From the NCBI GenBank assembly GCA_029007645.1, contig JAQXIE010000018.1:1-64000 (forward strand): DNA of 64,000 nt, in the 5' to 3' direction. A program made the translations under genes and the position numbers. This DNA is from Bacteroidales bacterium (lineage in GTDB: Bacteria; Bacteroidota; Bacteroidia; Bacteroidales; Muribaculaceae). The notes beneath the pieces are model-generated. The model did no database searches. It was not told where the DNA came from and saw nothing but the letters and a program-made list of their open reading frames with translations. Shown in pieces: positions 33,216 to 41,700 of the stretch; position 1 is the stretch's first letter, and each line of letters starts with the position of its first letter.

Positions 33216-33758
33216 TTATCCGAATTCATCATGCATGGCCTGGAAACGACTCACCGTTTCCGGGCCATGTTTACGCATTGACCGGAGCACGCTTTCCAGT
33301 GACTTCTCCTTCCAGAATTGGCCGGATTTGCTGAAGAATTTGTCGGCGTAGCATATCAGCCGTTCCTCGGTTGATATCGGAACCATATCTCGGTAAGGCA
33401 ACGGCAGATTCTGAGCGATAATGTCATCGACAGTCAGACCGGCGCCGGTGTGACGTTCACACACCAATGCATGACGTGGCAGGCCGAGACCGTCGAGCAA
33501 CTCGCGGCCTATCACCCCGTGCCGGATATACGGCTCGGTGCCGTTGCACAGGATTCCGGGGGCGTCGGTGCGGAAGATGCCGATGTCGTGCAGCATAGCC
33601 GCCTCCCACACGAAACGCCGGTCGATATCCAGAGCATGGCGCTCGGCGCAGTCCAAAGCCTTCTGCGCGACCAGCGCCGAATGGGTACGCAGCAGCTCGT
33701 AGAGGGGACTCCCCTCTTCGTACCACAGTGCGTAAATTTCAGCCACATCACATTCCAT
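33216..33758 (-). CDS. HD-domain phosphohydrolase-like protein
   Basis: A 180-aa protein of the HDIG/HD family of metal-dependent phosphohydrolases. Motifs in order: LLRTHSALVAQKALD, AAMLHDIGIFRT (metal-binding HD at about 57-58), RHGVIGRELL, CERHTGAGL and ICYADKFFSK. It resembles small bacterial HD proteins of unassigned substrate. It is convergent with ilvE, 12 bp between stops, and its last codons hold a hairpin that could end ilvE transcription. A consensus -7 box ends 4 nt before its ATG, so its message may be leaderless. Confidence 0.88.
   Translation of the reverse strand: MECDVAEIYALWYEEGSPLYELLRTHSALVAQKALDCAERHALDIDRRFVWEAAMLHDIGIFRTDAPGILCNGTEPYIRHGVIGRELLDGLGLPRHALVCERHTGAGLTVDDIIAQNLPLPYRDMVPISTEERLICYADKFFSKSGQFWKEKSLESVLRSMRKHGPETVSRFQAMHDEFG
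33234..33269 (+). terminator. Hairpin downstream of ilvE inside the HD gene
   Basis: CATGGCC-T-GGAAACG pairs with CGTTTCC-G-GGCCATG, a 15-pair stem with one G-T and a 6-nt loop. It starts 31 nt after the ilvE stop and lies in the last codons of the opposing HD gene. The following tract (TTTACG) is short in T. Confidence 0.5.
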
Positions 33759-33762
33759 GCTG

Positions 33763-33770
33763 CAAATTTA
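33763..33770 (-). promoter_or_regulatory. -7 element abutting the HD gene start
   Basis: On the minus strand TAAATTTG matches TAnnTTTG and ends 4 nt before the ATG (33758). A leaderless message is implied. The -33 box is not clear. Confidence 0.4.
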
Positions 33771-33872
33771 ACATTTTTTCAGCATAAATGATTAATCTAA
33801 ACGACCATTAAATAGTCTGAATTTACAGGAAAACGAATTTTGCATTTGCTAAAAACACATGACAATAGAAAG

Positions 33873-36353
33873 ATGAATCTGAAGAGTGTGATTCTGGTCG
33901 GACTTGCCGCAGCGGGATGTTGGGCGACAGCCGGCGCCAAAGGAAATATCACAGGCACCGTATTGAACAAGGATAGCGGAGAGCCTATGGATTATGTAAA
34001 TGTCCAGATATTTGACAAGAATGGGAAGCCGCTGCAGATCAACGCAGTGACCGATGAGGCGGGACATTTTACGTTGAACGGCATACCCGACGGCTCATAT
34101 TCCGTGAGGATAACCAACGTTGGGTCAGTCAATCAGGAAAGGCCGGTGACGGTCAGCGGAAAGGACGTCGACCTTGGTCAGGTACGGCTTGCCGACGACG
34201 CCAAGGTGCTGAAGGAGGTTGTGGTTGAAGGCATCCGCAGCCAGATGCGCTTTGAACTTGACAAGAAGGTATTCCAGGTCGACAACAACATCGCGTCGGC
34301 CGGCGCGAGTGCCAGCGAGCTTCTCGAATCGATACCGAGCGTCGAGGTCGATCAGGACGGCGCCGTGTCGCTTCGCGGCAACTCGTCGGTGACCGTATGG
34401 ATCAACGGCAAGGATTCGGGACTGACAGCCGATACCCAGGGCTCCATTCTGGAGCAGATTCCGGCAGAAACAATCGACAAAATCGAGGTGATCACCAACC
34501 CGTCGGCCAAATATAACCCCGAAGGCACGGCCGGTATCATCAACATCGTACTTAAGAAGAATACGCGCGCGGGCTATTACGGGTCGGCCGAATTAGGCGC
34601 CAATTCGCGCGGCGGCGGAAATGCATCGGTCAACATCAACTTCAACAGCGCGAAGTGGGATCTGTTCGGCAGCGTGGGCTTCCGTATGCGCCACAACAAA
34701 GGAGGGTCGCTGATGAACCGTGATTTCGACAACGGCGAATATGTGCACAGCATCGGCAGCAGCCGCAACCATGGCAACAACCTGTTCGTGCGACTGGGCG
34801 CGACCTATCACCTGACCGACCGCGACGACTTCTCGCTGAGCGGTTTCGGCATGTTCGGCCACCGCTGGGGACACAGCGAGACCAACTATACGTCGACCAT
34901 GCCCGGCCAGTGGGCCACGGATCTTCAGTATAGCCGCAACAAGGGCGACATGAACGGCGCGCACGGCGAGTTCGGATACGTCCACCGCTGGAGCGACGAC
35001 CATAAAATCGAGGCTTCGGTATCGTTCAACCACTGGGGCGGCCCGTCGCACAACTACTACAGCGAGGAAGAGCACTATGCAGCGACGGAAACGGAGCCGG
35101 AACCTCCCTCCACAACCTACCGCGAGACGAGCATGCCCGTCAACAACAACGGCTGGGAGGCAAAAATAGATTACACCAATGTCTTCAACCAGTATCTGAA
35201 ACTGGAGGCCGGATTCAACGGCAACTACAGCCGCGAGAACACGCCGACCACCACATGGCGCGGTACGACACAGGAAAGCGCCGAGCTTGTGGAGAATCTT
35301 TACAACCGGTTCATATACAACAACAATATCTCGGCCCTCTACTTCACGCTGGGCGGTCGCGCGGGCATCTTCAGCTACTCGGCCGGACTTCGCGCTGAGG
35401 CATGGCAGATCAACACCCGCAGTCTGGAATTCGGACAGAGCGAAAGCGATGTGACGCCCTACAAGAAAAACAAATTCTCGTTGTTCCCGTCGGTCTACAT
35501 GTCGCTGTCGTTGCCGCACGACAACGAGCTGCAGCTGAACTATACACGACGAATCCGCCGTCCCTGGGGCGGTCAGCTCAACTCCTTCCGCGACATATCG
35601 GACCCGACATCGATCAGCTACGGTAATCCCCAGCTGGAACCGCAGTACAGCAATTCGTTCGAACTCAACTATCTGAAGAGCTGGACCAACCATATGATAT
35701 CGGTGTCGGCCTACATGCGCCAGGCGTCGAACATCACCAACCGGGTGTCGTTTATGGACGGCGACATCATGTACAGCACCTGGGCCAACGTGTCGAGTCA
35801 GATCAACTCGGGCGTCGAGATCGTGGCCAAGAACTCGCTGTTCCGCCGCGTGCTTGACCTGACTACGACCGTCAACCTCTACCAGAACCATATCAGCGCA
35901 TGGGATCTGACCATGCGGGCACCGTCGGGCCAGAATGTGACGATGGGCCGTGGCGCGCAGAACTCGTTCGCATGGGACGCCCGCATGATGGCCAACGTCC
36001 GGCTGCCCTGGGGATTGAGCCTGCAGGTAACGGGCCGCTATAATTCCGAGCACAAGGAAGCCACGGGCTCGCGCGCGGCCGGATGGTCGGTCGACGCCGG
36101 CCTCCGCAAGGCTTTCGGCAACTGGTCGATATCGCTCAATGCCCGCGACATCTTCGACTCCCGCAAATGGAAGAGCACGATCTACGGCAACGGCTACAGC
36201 CAGTACTCCGAGAACTGGCGCGGCGGCCGTACATTCCGCATCACCGTGAAATACACCTTCGGCAACATGAAGAGCAAACGTTCCAGCGACATGGAGAGCG
36301 AGCCGATCGAGGACGGCTCGGGATACGGCAACATGGAAGGCATGGGCGAGTGA
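33873..36353 (+). CDS. TonB-receptor-like outer-membrane beta-barrel protein
   Basis: An 826-aa outer-membrane protein. Signal peptide (MNLKSVILVGLAAAGCWATAGAKG), carboxypeptidase-regulatory-like domain (NITGTVLNKDSGEPMDYVNVQIFD), then a plug-like region (LKEVVVEGIRSQ, LLESIPSVEVDQDGAVSLRGNSSVTVWINGK). A large barrel follows (FSLFPSVYMSLSLPHDNELQLNYTRR), ending in FRITVKYTFGN plus a charged tail. This is the Bacteroidota 'OMP beta-barrel family 3' type, distinct from SusC, and it has no SusD partner. Cargo unknown. The ORF track start is 11 codons too early. Confidence 0.88.
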   Translation: MNLKSVILVGLAAAGCWATAGAKGNITGTVLNKDSGEPMDYVNVQIFDKNGKPLQINAVTDEAGHFTLNGIPDGSYSVRITNVGSVNQERPVTVSGKDVDLGQVRLADDAKVLKEVVVEGIRSQMRFELDKKVFQVDNNIASAGASASELLESIPSVEVDQDGAVSLRGNSSVTVWINGKDSGLTADTQGSILEQIPAETIDKIEVITNPSAKYNPEGTAGIINIVLKKNTRAGYYGSAELGANSRGGGNASVNINFNSAKWDLFGSVGFRMRHNKGGSLMNRDFDNGEYVHSIGSSRNHGNNLFVRLGATYHLTDRDDFSLSGFGMFGHRWGHSETNYTSTMPGQWATDLQYSRNKGDMNGAHGEFGYVHRWSDDHKIEASVSFNHWGGPSHNYYSEEEHYAATETEPEPPSTTYRETSMPVNNNGWEAKIDYTNVFNQYLKLEAGFNGNYSRENTPTTTWRGTTQESAELVENLYNRFIYNNNISALYFTLGGRAGIFSYSAGLRAEAWQINTRSLEFGQSESDVTPYKKNKFSLFPSVYMSLSLPHDNELQLNYTRRIRRPWGGQLNSFRDISDPTSISYGNPQLEPQYSNSFELNYLKSWTNHMISVSAYMRQASNITNRVSFMDGDIMYSTWANVSSQINSGVEIVAKNSLFRRVLDLTTTVNLYQNHISAWDLTMRAPSGQNVTMGRGAQNSFAWDARMMANVRLPWGLSLQVTGRYNSEHKEATGSRAAGWSVDAGLRKAFGNWSISLNARDIFDSRKWKSTIYGNGYSQYSENWRGGRTFRITVKYTFGNMKSKRSSDMESEPIEDGSGYGNMEGMGE

Positions 36354-36393
36354 TCCCGGCGCTTGCAATTGCATGACTTTGCACAACTTTATC

Positions 36394-36426
36394 AGGCATT
36401 GTTTGGCAGACTGCCAAACAATGCCT
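36394..36426. promoter_or_regulatory. Perfect 33-bp palindrome overlapping the lptD promoter
   Basis: AGGCATTGTTTGGCAG and its exact complement CTGCCAAACAATGCCT flank one A. The left arm contains the -33 TTTG and the right arm ends in the first base of the -7 box, so the palindrome fills the promoter spacer. It may be an operator for lptD, a terminator for the upstream receptor gene, or both. Confidence 0.65.
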
Positions 36427-36433
36427 AATTTTG
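36402..36433 (+). promoter_or_regulatory. Promoter of lptD
   Basis: TTTG (36402-36405), 20-nt spacer, TAATTTTG (36426-36433), full consensus. Leader about 52 nt. The spacer is the centre of a perfect palindrome. Confidence 0.75.
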
Positions 36434-36491
36434 TAGTTTGTAACTGAACTCCGCATCGGAAATAACGATAAAGCCGAGATAGAATAAGCGT

Positions 36492-39275
36492 TTGAAGCGG
36501 TTATTGATATACATGGCGGCGGCAGCCGCGGTGGCCATGGGCTATTCGCAGCAGTCGGGGCGCACGGCCCGGGATGGATTCCCCGGGTCGGACGGCGGTG
36601 CGTTCGTCAACGATTCGCTGACAGCCGACGCCATCGTTGCCGATTCGATGACTGTCGGCCCGCTGACGCATGCCTCTCCGCTCACAGATTCACTTGCCAC
36701 CGATACCGCCAAGACCCGCATCACGCGCATCAACCGCGACAGCCGCGACATCACCTCGACAGTGACTTTCTCGGCCAAGGACTCGCTGGTGATCCGCGGC
36801 GACAACAGCGCATTGCTCTACGGCAACGGCACGGTGGAATACCAGGATTTCAAACTCAATTCGGCGGAGATCCGCATGGAGCTCGACTCCAACACGGTAT
36901 ATGCCAACGGCACGCTCGACTCGGTGGGACAGTTGCAGGACAACCCCGTATTCAAGGACAAGAGCGGCGAGTACGAATCGGAGACGATGAAGTACAATTT
37001 CAAGACGCAGCGCGGCTACATCACCGGAGTCATCACGGAGCAGGACGAAGGCTATCTGACCGGAGGCCGGGCCAAACGCAACGACGACGGCAGCTTCTAC
37101 GTCGAAGACGGCAAGTACACCACTTGCGAGGACCACGAGCATCCCCACTTCTACTTCCAGCTGACCCGCGCCAAGGTGCGCCCGCAGAAAGATGTGGTGA
37201 CCGGACCCGGATATATGGTGCTTGCCGACGTGCCCCTGCCCCTGGCATTGCCCTTCGGTTATTTCCCCTTCAGCAAAAAATACTCGTCGGGCGTGATTTT
37301 CCCGACGGTCGGCGAGGACTACCGCCGAGGTTTCTACCTGCGCGACGGGGGCTACTACTTCGCCATCAACGACAATGTCGACCTGGCGCTGCGCGGTGAG
37401 ATCTACACCAAAGGCTCCTGGGGAGTCAGCGCCTATTCTACCTACAACAAGCGCTATAAATACCGCGGATCGTTCCAGGCGTCGTTCCTGAGCACCGTCA
37501 CCGGCGACAAGGGGACCGCCGACTATATGAAGATGAACAACTTCCAGGTCGTATGGAGCCACTCGCAGGACACCAAGGCCAACCCCAACCTGAATTTTTC
37601 GGCGTCGGTTAACTTCGCCACGACAGGATATTCGCGCAACGACCTCAACTCCTACTACAGCAACGCGTTTACGGAAAACACGAAGTCGTCGACGGTCAAC
37701 CTCAGCTATCGTTTCCCCGGGTCGAAGTGGAGCATTTCGGCCAACATGAACATAGCTCAGCGCACCAAGGACTCGACTCTGTCGGTGTCGCTGCCCACGC
37801 TGACAGTGACCATGGCGCAGACAGCACCCTTCAAACGCAAGCATTCGGCCGGGAAGGAGCGCTGGTACGAGAAGATCCGCATGAGCTACTCGGGCCAGCT
37901 GCAGAACTCGCTGACGGCCAACCAGAATGAATTCTTTAAGAAGAGCCTGGTCAAGGACTGGCGCAACGGAATGAAGCATCTGGTGCCGATCTCGGCCACC
38001 TTCTCGCTGTTCAAATACATAAACCTCTCGCCCAGCATCATGCTGAACGACCGTATGTACACCACCAAGATCAAACGCCAGTGGGACTCGCAGGCCAGCC
38101 GTGAGGTTCAGGACACGACCTATGGATTCTACAACCTGTTCGACTTCAACCTGTCGATAGGCATGGATACGAAGATTTACGGATTCTGGAAACCGGCCAA
38201 GTTCCTGGGCGACAAGATCCAGATGGTGCGCCATGTGCTGACGCCTACAATATCGTTCGGATGGAATCCCGACTTCGGGGCTCCGGGCTGGGGTTATTAC
38301 AACTACTACATGCGGCCCGGCGGCGAGGGTCTGCCCGACCAGCGCGTGGATTATTCCTACTTCTCGCACGGGCTGTTCGGAGTGCCGGGCCGGGGCCGAA
38401 GCGCCGCCCTGTCATGGAGCCTGGCCAACAATCTGGAAATGAAGGTTAAGAGCGACAAGGACACGACGGGCTACAAGAAGATATCTCTGATCGAGAATCT
38501 GACCCTGGCGCAAAGCTACAACTTCGCCGCCGACTCGCTGCGCCTGAGCATGCTCTCGGCCAACGTGACGCTGCGACTGCTGAAGAATTTCAATCTGAAC
38601 CTGAGCACAACCTGGGACCCGTACGTCTACCGGCCCGACCAGTACGGCAGCATCACGCGCATAGACCGCTACCGCTGGCAGGAGCACAAGGGACTGCTGA
38701 AGCTGTCGAGTTTCGGCACGTCGTTCAGCTATACGTTCAACAACGACACGTTCAAACGGAAAGGAAACAGGAGCGACGCCCGGCGCGACCGTGATGACGA
38801 GGAGGAGGGCGAGCCGACCGAGGAGGAGAGTTTCAGCGACATGGCCGCACGGCGGCGGTCGAAGCAACCCGGCAACAGCGGCAGCGAGAGCGACAGCGAC
38901 GGCTACGCGAAATGGAATGTCCCATGGAGCCTGACGCTGAACTATTCGGTGAGCTACGGATACGGCGCGTACGACTATAAGAAGATGGACTACAGCGGGC
39001 GGTGGACACAGAATCTGTCGATGAGCGGCAACATCCGGCCCACGGCAGGATGGAATTTCAGTTTCTCGGCCTCCTATAATTTCGACCTGCACAAGCTGGC
39101 CTACATGAACTGTTCGATATCGCGCGACCTGCACTGTTTTACGATGACAGCCAGTTTTGTGCCCGTCGGACCGTATAAAAGTTATAATTTCCACATAGCC
39201 GTAAAATCGTCGCTGCTCCAGGACCTGAAATACGACAAGCGGTCGCAGAGCAACAACGGCGTACGATGGTATTGA
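36492..39275 (+). CDS. lptD: LPS-assembly outer-membrane protein LptD-like
   Basis: Outer-membrane translocon that inserts lipopolysaccharide into the outer leaflet. 927 aa. The N-terminal OstA/LptA-like beta-jellyroll (about 75-230) has repeats such as VEYQDFKLNSAEIRMELDSNTVYANG and FKDKSGEYESETMKYNFKTQRGYITG. A large barrel follows (VPLPLALPFGYFPFSKKYSSGVIFPTVGEDYRRGFYLRDGGYYFAIND). It is the Bacteroidota form of LptD. The start is probably the TTG at 36492 because it supplies the KR n-region of the signal peptide (MKRLLIYMAAAAAVA). The ATG at 36513 would lose it. A low-complexity charged stretch lies near 755-805. Confidence 0.88.
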   Translation: MKRLLIYMAAAAAVAMGYSQQSGRTARDGFPGSDGGAFVNDSLTADAIVADSMTVGPLTHASPLTDSLATDTAKTRITRINRDSRDITSTVTFSAKDSLVIRGDNSALLYGNGTVEYQDFKLNSAEIRMELDSNTVYANGTLDSVGQLQDNPVFKDKSGEYESETMKYNFKTQRGYITGVITEQDEGYLTGGRAKRNDDGSFYVEDGKYTTCEDHEHPHFYFQLTRAKVRPQKDVVTGPGYMVLADVPLPLALPFGYFPFSKKYSSGVIFPTVGEDYRRGFYLRDGGYYFAINDNVDLALRGEIYTKGSWGVSAYSTYNKRYKYRGSFQASFLSTVTGDKGTADYMKMNNFQVVWSHSQDTKANPNLNFSASVNFATTGYSRNDLNSYYSNAFTENTKSSTVNLSYRFPGSKWSISANMNIAQRTKDSTLSVSLPTLTVTMAQTAPFKRKHSAGKERWYEKIRMSYSGQLQNSLTANQNEFFKKSLVKDWRNGMKHLVPISATFSLFKYINLSPSIMLNDRMYTTKIKRQWDSQASREVQDTTYGFYNLFDFNLSIGMDTKIYGFWKPAKFLGDKIQMVRHVLTPTISFGWNPDFGAPGWGYYNYYMRPGGEGLPDQRVDYSYFSHGLFGVPGRGRSAALSWSLANNLEMKVKSDKDTTGYKKISLIENLTLAQSYNFAADSLRLSMLSANVTLRLLKNFNLNLSTTWDPYVYRPDQYGSITRIDRYRWQEHKGLLKLSSFGTSFSYTFNNDTFKRKGNRSDARRDRDDEEEGEPTEEESFSDMAARRRSKQPGNSGSESDSDGYAKWNVPWSLTLNYSVSYGYGAYDYKKMDYSGRWTQNLSMSGNIRPTAGWNFSFSASYNFDLHKLAYMNCSISRDLHCFTMTASFVPVGPYKSYNFHIAVKSSLLQDLKYDKRSQSNNGVRWY

Positions 39276-39277
39276 TA

Positions 39278-39309
39278 TTTGCCGGAAAGAATTTTTTTTG
39301 CTAATTTTG
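39278..39309 (+). promoter_or_regulatory. Promoter of the coiled-coil gene and zapA
   Basis: TTTG (39278-39281), 20-nt spacer, TAATTTTG (39302-39309). The start site near 39316 leaves a leader of only about 10 nt. Confidence 0.75.
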
Positions 39310-39325
39310 TGAAAAATTGGCATAG

Positions 39326-39619
39326 ATGGCCGGGAATCTGTTATCAGAACTGGAAAGTCTGAAAGCTAAGATCCAGGAGACGGGAGCACGGATACGTGCA
39401 CTTGAGGAAAGGAACAGGACACTGATGCTGGAGAACGAGGATCTCCGGCGGCAGACCCGCGAAGCCCTGTCGGAGCGCGACCGCGTGCGTCAGGACTGCG
39501 AATATCTGGAAGTGTCGCACAAGCTCGCCGACAACCCCGACACGCTGGTGGCCACCCGCCGCCGTCTGGCCGGTTTGATCCGCAACATCGACCGTTGCCT
39601 TGATATGCTCAAGGAATAA
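39326..39619 (+). CDS. Small coiled-coil protein upstream of zapA
   Basis: A 97-aa protein that is a coiled coil over residues 5-65 (LLSELESLKAKIQETGARIRALEERNRTLMLENEDLRRQ), then a short helical tail. It has no signal peptide. It is cotranscribed with zapA (12 nt downstream) from a consensus promoter. Its size and position suggest a ZapB-like divisome partner, but that is inference from context; no family motif proves it. Confidence 0.75.
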   Translation: MAGNLLSELESLKAKIQETGARIRALEERNRTLMLENEDLRRQTREALSERDRVRQDCEYLEVSHKLADNPDTLVATRRRLAGLIRNIDRCLDMLKE

Positions 39620-39631
39620 AATGGCACCGCG

Positions 39632-39940
39632 ATGGAAAGTACGGAAAAGATTAAAATGTACCTCAATATAGGCGGTTCGCAGATAGCTGTGACCGTCCCG
39701 TTCTCCCAGCAGGACACAGTGCGGGATGTGGAGAAACAGGTCAACGACCTCTACACTTCCTGGCGCCATCAGTTTTCGAAGAAGACAGACCGGGAGATTA
39801 TGGCCATGGTGGCCTATCAGTTCGCCTCGCATTACAACGAGTTGCGTGGCCGATACGCAGAAGCCGGAGAACTCGCCAGGGAATGCCTGGATGCCATGGA
39901 CCGGCTCGACCAGGAGGAGCAAGGCACAACCACGGCCTGA
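39632..39940 (+). CDS. zapA: Cell division protein ZapA
   Basis: ZapA binds FtsZ and cross-links its protofilaments at the Z ring. 102 aa. The N-terminal beta region (KMYLNIGGSQIAVTVPFSQQDTVRDVEKQVNDLY) and the C-terminal dimerising helix (EIMAMVAYQFASHYNELRGRY) match the family. It follows the coiled-coil gene by 12 nt and precedes a possible 6S RNA and rny, an arrangement I associate with Bacteroidota. Confidence 0.88.
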   Translation: MESTEKIKMYLNIGGSQIAVTVPFSQQDTVRDVEKQVNDLYTSWRHQFSKKTDREIMAMVAYQFASHYNELRGRYAEAGELARECLDAMDRLDQEEQGTTTA

Positions 39941-39944
39941 ACAA

Positions 39945-40085
39945 TCTGTTTCGCGACATTTTTCATCACCGAGTTGCGGATCCGCCCGACAATCCGAGAT
40001 ATGCGACGAGCTATCGACGGTTGGCGTGCGGAACTGAGAATGCTTGTGTCCGCATTATAAGCGGCTGAACCGATACGAAGAAGTG
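39945..40085 (+). ncRNA. ssrS: Candidate 6S RNA
   Basis: The 192-bp gap between zapA and rny is not coding and can fold as one long irregular rod. CGCGACATTTTTCA near 39955 pairs with TGAGAATG..TGTGTCCGC near 40035. GTTGCGGATCCGC pairs with GCGTGCGGAAC. CAA-CCG-GATA pairs with TATC-CGG-TTG around an inner loop. A rod with bulges next to zapA is what is expected for 6S RNA, the RNA that sequesters RNA polymerase. I see no promoter of its own in front of it, so it may be processed from the zapA transcript. The ends are approximate. Confidence 0.4.
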
Positions 40086-40132
40086 ACTGAAACCGAAACT
40101 GAAACCCAATAAAAAAGAGCATACTATAAACA

Positions 40133-41674
40133 ATGGAAACAGCGATATGGATAATAATAGCGGTATTGGCAGCAATACTGGGCTATGTTGCGGCGTCGAT
40201 GATGAGTCGTCGCAACGCTCGCAGCCAGGCCAACGCCATCACCGCCGACGCACGCCGCGAGGCCGATGTAATTAAGGAAAAGACCCTGCTCCAGGCCAAG
40301 GAGGAGGAGATGCGCATACTGTCGGAGGCCGAAAAGACGGCCTCGCAGAAACTGCAGAAGGCTCAGAGCGCCGAGAACCGCAACAAGCAGCGGGAACGCG
40401 AGCTGAACCACGTGCAGCAGGACAACCAGCGCCGCAAGAAGGAACTGGACACGCTGCAGACCAATCTGGAGAACCGCGAGCAGCTGCTCGACAGCCGCGC
40501 CGAGGAGCTGGACCATCTGACCCGCCAGACGCAGGAAGAGTTGCAGCGCATATCGGGCCTCAGCGCCGAGGAGGCTCGCGAGAAGCTTGTGGAGAGCCTC
40601 AAGGACGAGGCTAAGAGCGCGGCGGCCGGATATATCAACGACATCATGGACGATGCCAAGATGACGGCCAGCAAGGAGGCCAAACGCATTGTGATCCAAA
40701 GCATCCAGCGCATGGCCACTGAGACGGCCATCGAGAACTCCGTGACCGTGTTCCATATCGACAACGATGAAGTGAAGGGCCGTATCATCGGCCGCGAGGG
40801 CCGCAACATCCGCGCCCTGGAGGCTGCCACGGGCATAGAGATTATCGTCGACGACACCCCCGAGGCCATCGTACTGTCGGGCTTCGACCCCGTGCGCCGC
40901 GAGATAGCGCGTCTGGCCCTGCACCAGCTCGTCACCGACGGCCGAATCCATCCCGCCCGTATCGAGGAGGTGGTGGCCAAGGTCCGCAAGCAGGTCGAGG
41001 AGGAGATAATCGAGACCGGTAAGCGCACGGCCATCGACCTCGGCATCCACGGACTGCACCCGGAACTGATCCGCATGGTCGGCAAGATGAAATACCGTTC
41101 GAGTTACGGCCAGAACCTGCTGCAGCACAGCCGCGAGACCGCCAATCTGTGCGCCATCATGGCCGCCGAACTGGGTCTCAATCCCAAGAAGGCGCGCCGC
41201 GCCGGTCTGCTGCATGACATCGGCAAGGTGCCCGATGACGAACCGGAGCTGCCGCACGCACTGCTCGGTATGAAACTGGCCGAGAAGTTCAAGGAGAAAC
41301 CCGACATCTGCAACGCCATCGGCGCTCACCACGACGAGGTGGAGCAGACCACACTGCTGGCGCCCATCGTTCAGGTATGCGACGCCATCTCGGGTGCTCG
41401 CCCCGGCGCGCGCCGCGAAATCGTCGAGGCATACATCAAGCGCCTCAACGACCTGGAGCAGCTGGCCCTCTCCTATCCGGGCGTCCTCAAGACATATGCC
41501 ATCCAGGCCGGTCGCGAACTCCGCGTGATCGTCGGCGCCGACAAGATCTCGGACGACGAGACCGAGAAGCTGTCGGCCGAAATCGCCAAGAAGATTCAGG
41601 ACGAGCTCACCTACCCCGGTCAGGTCAAGATCACCGTGATCCGCGAGACCCGCGCCGTAAGCTTCGCCAAATAA
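40133..41674 (+). CDS. rny: Ribonuclease Y
   Basis: Membrane-anchored endoribonuclease that starts mRNA decay. 513 aa, full length. Order: N-terminal membrane helix ([21 protein letters not shown]), long charged coiled coil (about 30-190), KH domain ([19 protein letters not shown], about 218-236) and HD domain with the metal site [10 protein letters not shown] (about 358-367) and IGAHHDEVE. It ends with [16 protein letters not shown], typical of the family. ricT, gldH and cca follow on the same strand with small gaps. Confidence 0.96.
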   Translation: METAIWIIIAVLAAILGYVAASMMSRRNARSQANAITADARREADVIKEKTLLQAKEEEMRILSEAEKTASQKLQKAQSAENRNKQRERELNHVQQDNQRRKKELDTLQTNLENREQLLDSRAEELDHLTRQTQEELQRISGLSAEEAREKLVESLKDEAKSAAAGYINDIMDDAKMTASKEAKRIVIQSIQRMATETAIENSVTVFHIDNDEVKGRIIGREGRNIRALEAATGIEIIVDDTPEAIVLSGFDPVRREIARLALHQLVTDGRIHPARIEEVVAKVRKQVEEEIIETGKRTAIDLGIHGLHPELIRMVGKMKYRSSYGQNLLQHSRETANLCAIMAAELGLNPKKARRAGLLHDIGKVPDDEPELPHALLGMKLAEKFKEKPDICNAIGAHHDEVEQTTLLAPIVQVCDAISGARPGARREIVEAYIKRLNDLEQLALSYPGVLKTYAIQAGRELRVIVGADKISDDETEKLSAEIAKKIQDELTYPGQVKITVIRETRAVSFAK

Positions 41675-41676
41675 GC

Positions 41677-41700
41677 AGGTTGAGTTGTTGAGTTGTTGAG
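41677..41700. repeat. Short TTGAGTTG tandem repeat
   Basis: TTGAGTTG occurs twice and then partly a third time, with 8-bp period, filling the 26 bp between rny and ricT and running up to the ricT start codon. No four-helix-bundle gene is adjacent. Confidence 0.6.

Noticed and set aside
36690-38369. 559-aa minus-strand ORF
   Set aside because: Antisense of lptD; no motif and no promoter or tail of its own.
41677-41700. Third repeat array of the four-helix-bundle type
   Set aside because: Only about 2.5 units of TTGAGTTG and no family gene nearby; too little to group with the two real arrays.
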